Origin: Bacteroidota bacterium
GTDB lineage: Bacteria > Bacteroidota > Bacteroidia > Chitinophagales > Chitinophagaceae
Assembly (NCBI GenBank): GCA_029558715.1
Contig: JAKQEA010000129.1
Span: forward strand, 1 to 60,713
DNA length: 60,713 nt
Direction: 5' to 3'
The first letter of the stretch is position 1. Every line of letters starts with the position of its first letter. The notes beneath the pieces were generated by a model that was not told the DNA's origin, did not search any database, and saw only the letters and a list, made by a program, of their open reading frames with translations. Shown in pieces: positions 60,364 to 60,713 of the stretch. The translations under genes were made by a program, and so were the position numbers.

Positions 60364-60713
60364 TTACATTCCCGGTTTGCTTTCATCATTATCATCACCT
60401 GGCCGTTGATTAGTTTTTGGTTTTTCCTTTGGCTTGTTCTTCAGCCACCCGGGGTCTTTTTTCAATCCCTGCACATCATCCAGTTTTGCCACATATAAAC
60501 TGCGTCCATGTGTGCCTAATATAATTTCATTATCCCTTTGTTGTATGGCTATATCATGAATGGGAACTGATGTGGGTAACCCGCCGTTCCATAACATAAA
60601 GCTGTTGCCGGCATCAAAACTCACAAATAAACCTCCATCAGTTCCTACATAAAGAATGTTTTCATCTTTCGGATCTTCTTTCACTACATTGATGGGTTCA
60701 TTCGGAAGATCGC
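60364..60713 (-). CDS. BNR/sortilin-type repeat protein, C-terminal fragment (cut by window end)
   Basis: The last 116 or so codons of a minus-strand gene that runs off the window; the frame is open to base 60713 with no start required. The visible part ends a beta-propeller of the sortilin/VPS10 or BNR-repeat kind: DENILYVGTDGGLFVSFDAG (an Asp-box-like SxDxGxxF segment), WNGGLPTSVPIHDIAIQ and EIILGTHGRSLYVAKLDDV, a pattern common at the end of large exported glycosyl-hydrolase-like BNR proteins of Bacteroidota. The final 35 residues are a Lys/Pro/Asp-rich disordered tail. Function cannot be set from the fragment. Confidence 0.75.
   Translation of the reverse strand, partial: DLPNEPINVVKEDPKDENILYVGTDGGLFVSFDAGNSFMLWNGGLPTSVPIHDIAIQQRDNEIILGTHGRSLYVAKLDDVQGLKKDPGWLKNKPKEKPKTNQRPGDDNDESKPGM

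Noticed and set aside
1-60713. Mobile elements, prophage, defence or biosynthetic gene clusters
   Set aside because: I searched both strands by eye and found no transposase, integrase, phage structural, restriction or CRISPR genes, and no modular synthase.

Overview
This window looks like chromosomal DNA of a Bacteroidota bacterium, most likely of the class Chitinophagia (an inference from gene content, not from a marker comparison). The supporting signs are a 2,649-residue protein with a C-terminal type IX secretion (T9SS) sorting domain, SprB-like and MBG-like repeats, many lipoproteins with Bacteroidota-style lipoboxes, promoters of the TTTG-N19-TAnnTTTG type, and weak Shine-Dalgarno signals. 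I see no transposase, integrase, phage gene, CRISPR array, tRNA or rRNA. It reads as stable core genome.

Layout. 1-6.6 kb: housekeeping and hypothetical genes (ribulose-phosphate epimerase, TPR lipoprotein, TolB-like propeller lipoprotein, small membrane protein, NTF2-like and VOC-fold proteins, metallophosphoesterase, homogentisate dioxygenase, small lipoprotein). 6.8-13.7 kb: a TetR-regulated exporter operon (TolC-like channel, HlyD-like adaptor lipoprotein, two ABC ATPases, two ABC-2 permeases) with matching palindromic operators before tetR and before tolC. 13.7-18.2 kb: a conserved hypothetical gene, then infA-rpmJ-rpsM-rpsK-rpsD-rpoA-rplQ; rpmJ is only 38 codons. 18.3-22.9 kb: ppc and the agmatine-to-putrescine pair aguB-aguA.

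22.9-44.0 kb: 21 kb of minus-strand genes for nitrogen assimilation and branched-chain amino acids. In transcription order: leuA-leuC-leuD-leuB, then a leader region, ilvE-ilvD-ilvB-ilvN-ilvC-ilvA, then gltB-gltD, amt and an outer-membrane beta-barrel protein. The set takes up ammonium, fixes it as glutamate and makes Leu, Ile and Val using that glutamate in transamination. The leader before ilvE encodes a previously unlisted 31-codon peptide with a nine-residue Ile/Val run, overlapping an antiterminator that competes with a strong terminator. This is a textbook-like attenuator and the best regulatory find of the window. An identical 11-mer (TATTGCTTGCT) lies upstream of gltB, the ilv leader and leuA, and a second terminator-like hairpin lies just before leuA.

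44.2-60.7 kb: a conserved hypothetical protein, a membrane adenylate cyclase with an extracytoplasmic TPR sensor region, the giant T9SS cargo protein (LRR, LamG, subtilisin-like domain with Glu in place of the catalytic His, IPT, MBG-like region with GK[QA]AVN repeats, SprB-like repeats, ricin lectin, sorting domain), carA, a transglutaminase-like protein, aroQ, an acetyl-CoA hydrolase/CoA-transferase family protein, and the 3' end of a BNR/sortilin-type repeat protein cut by the window edge.
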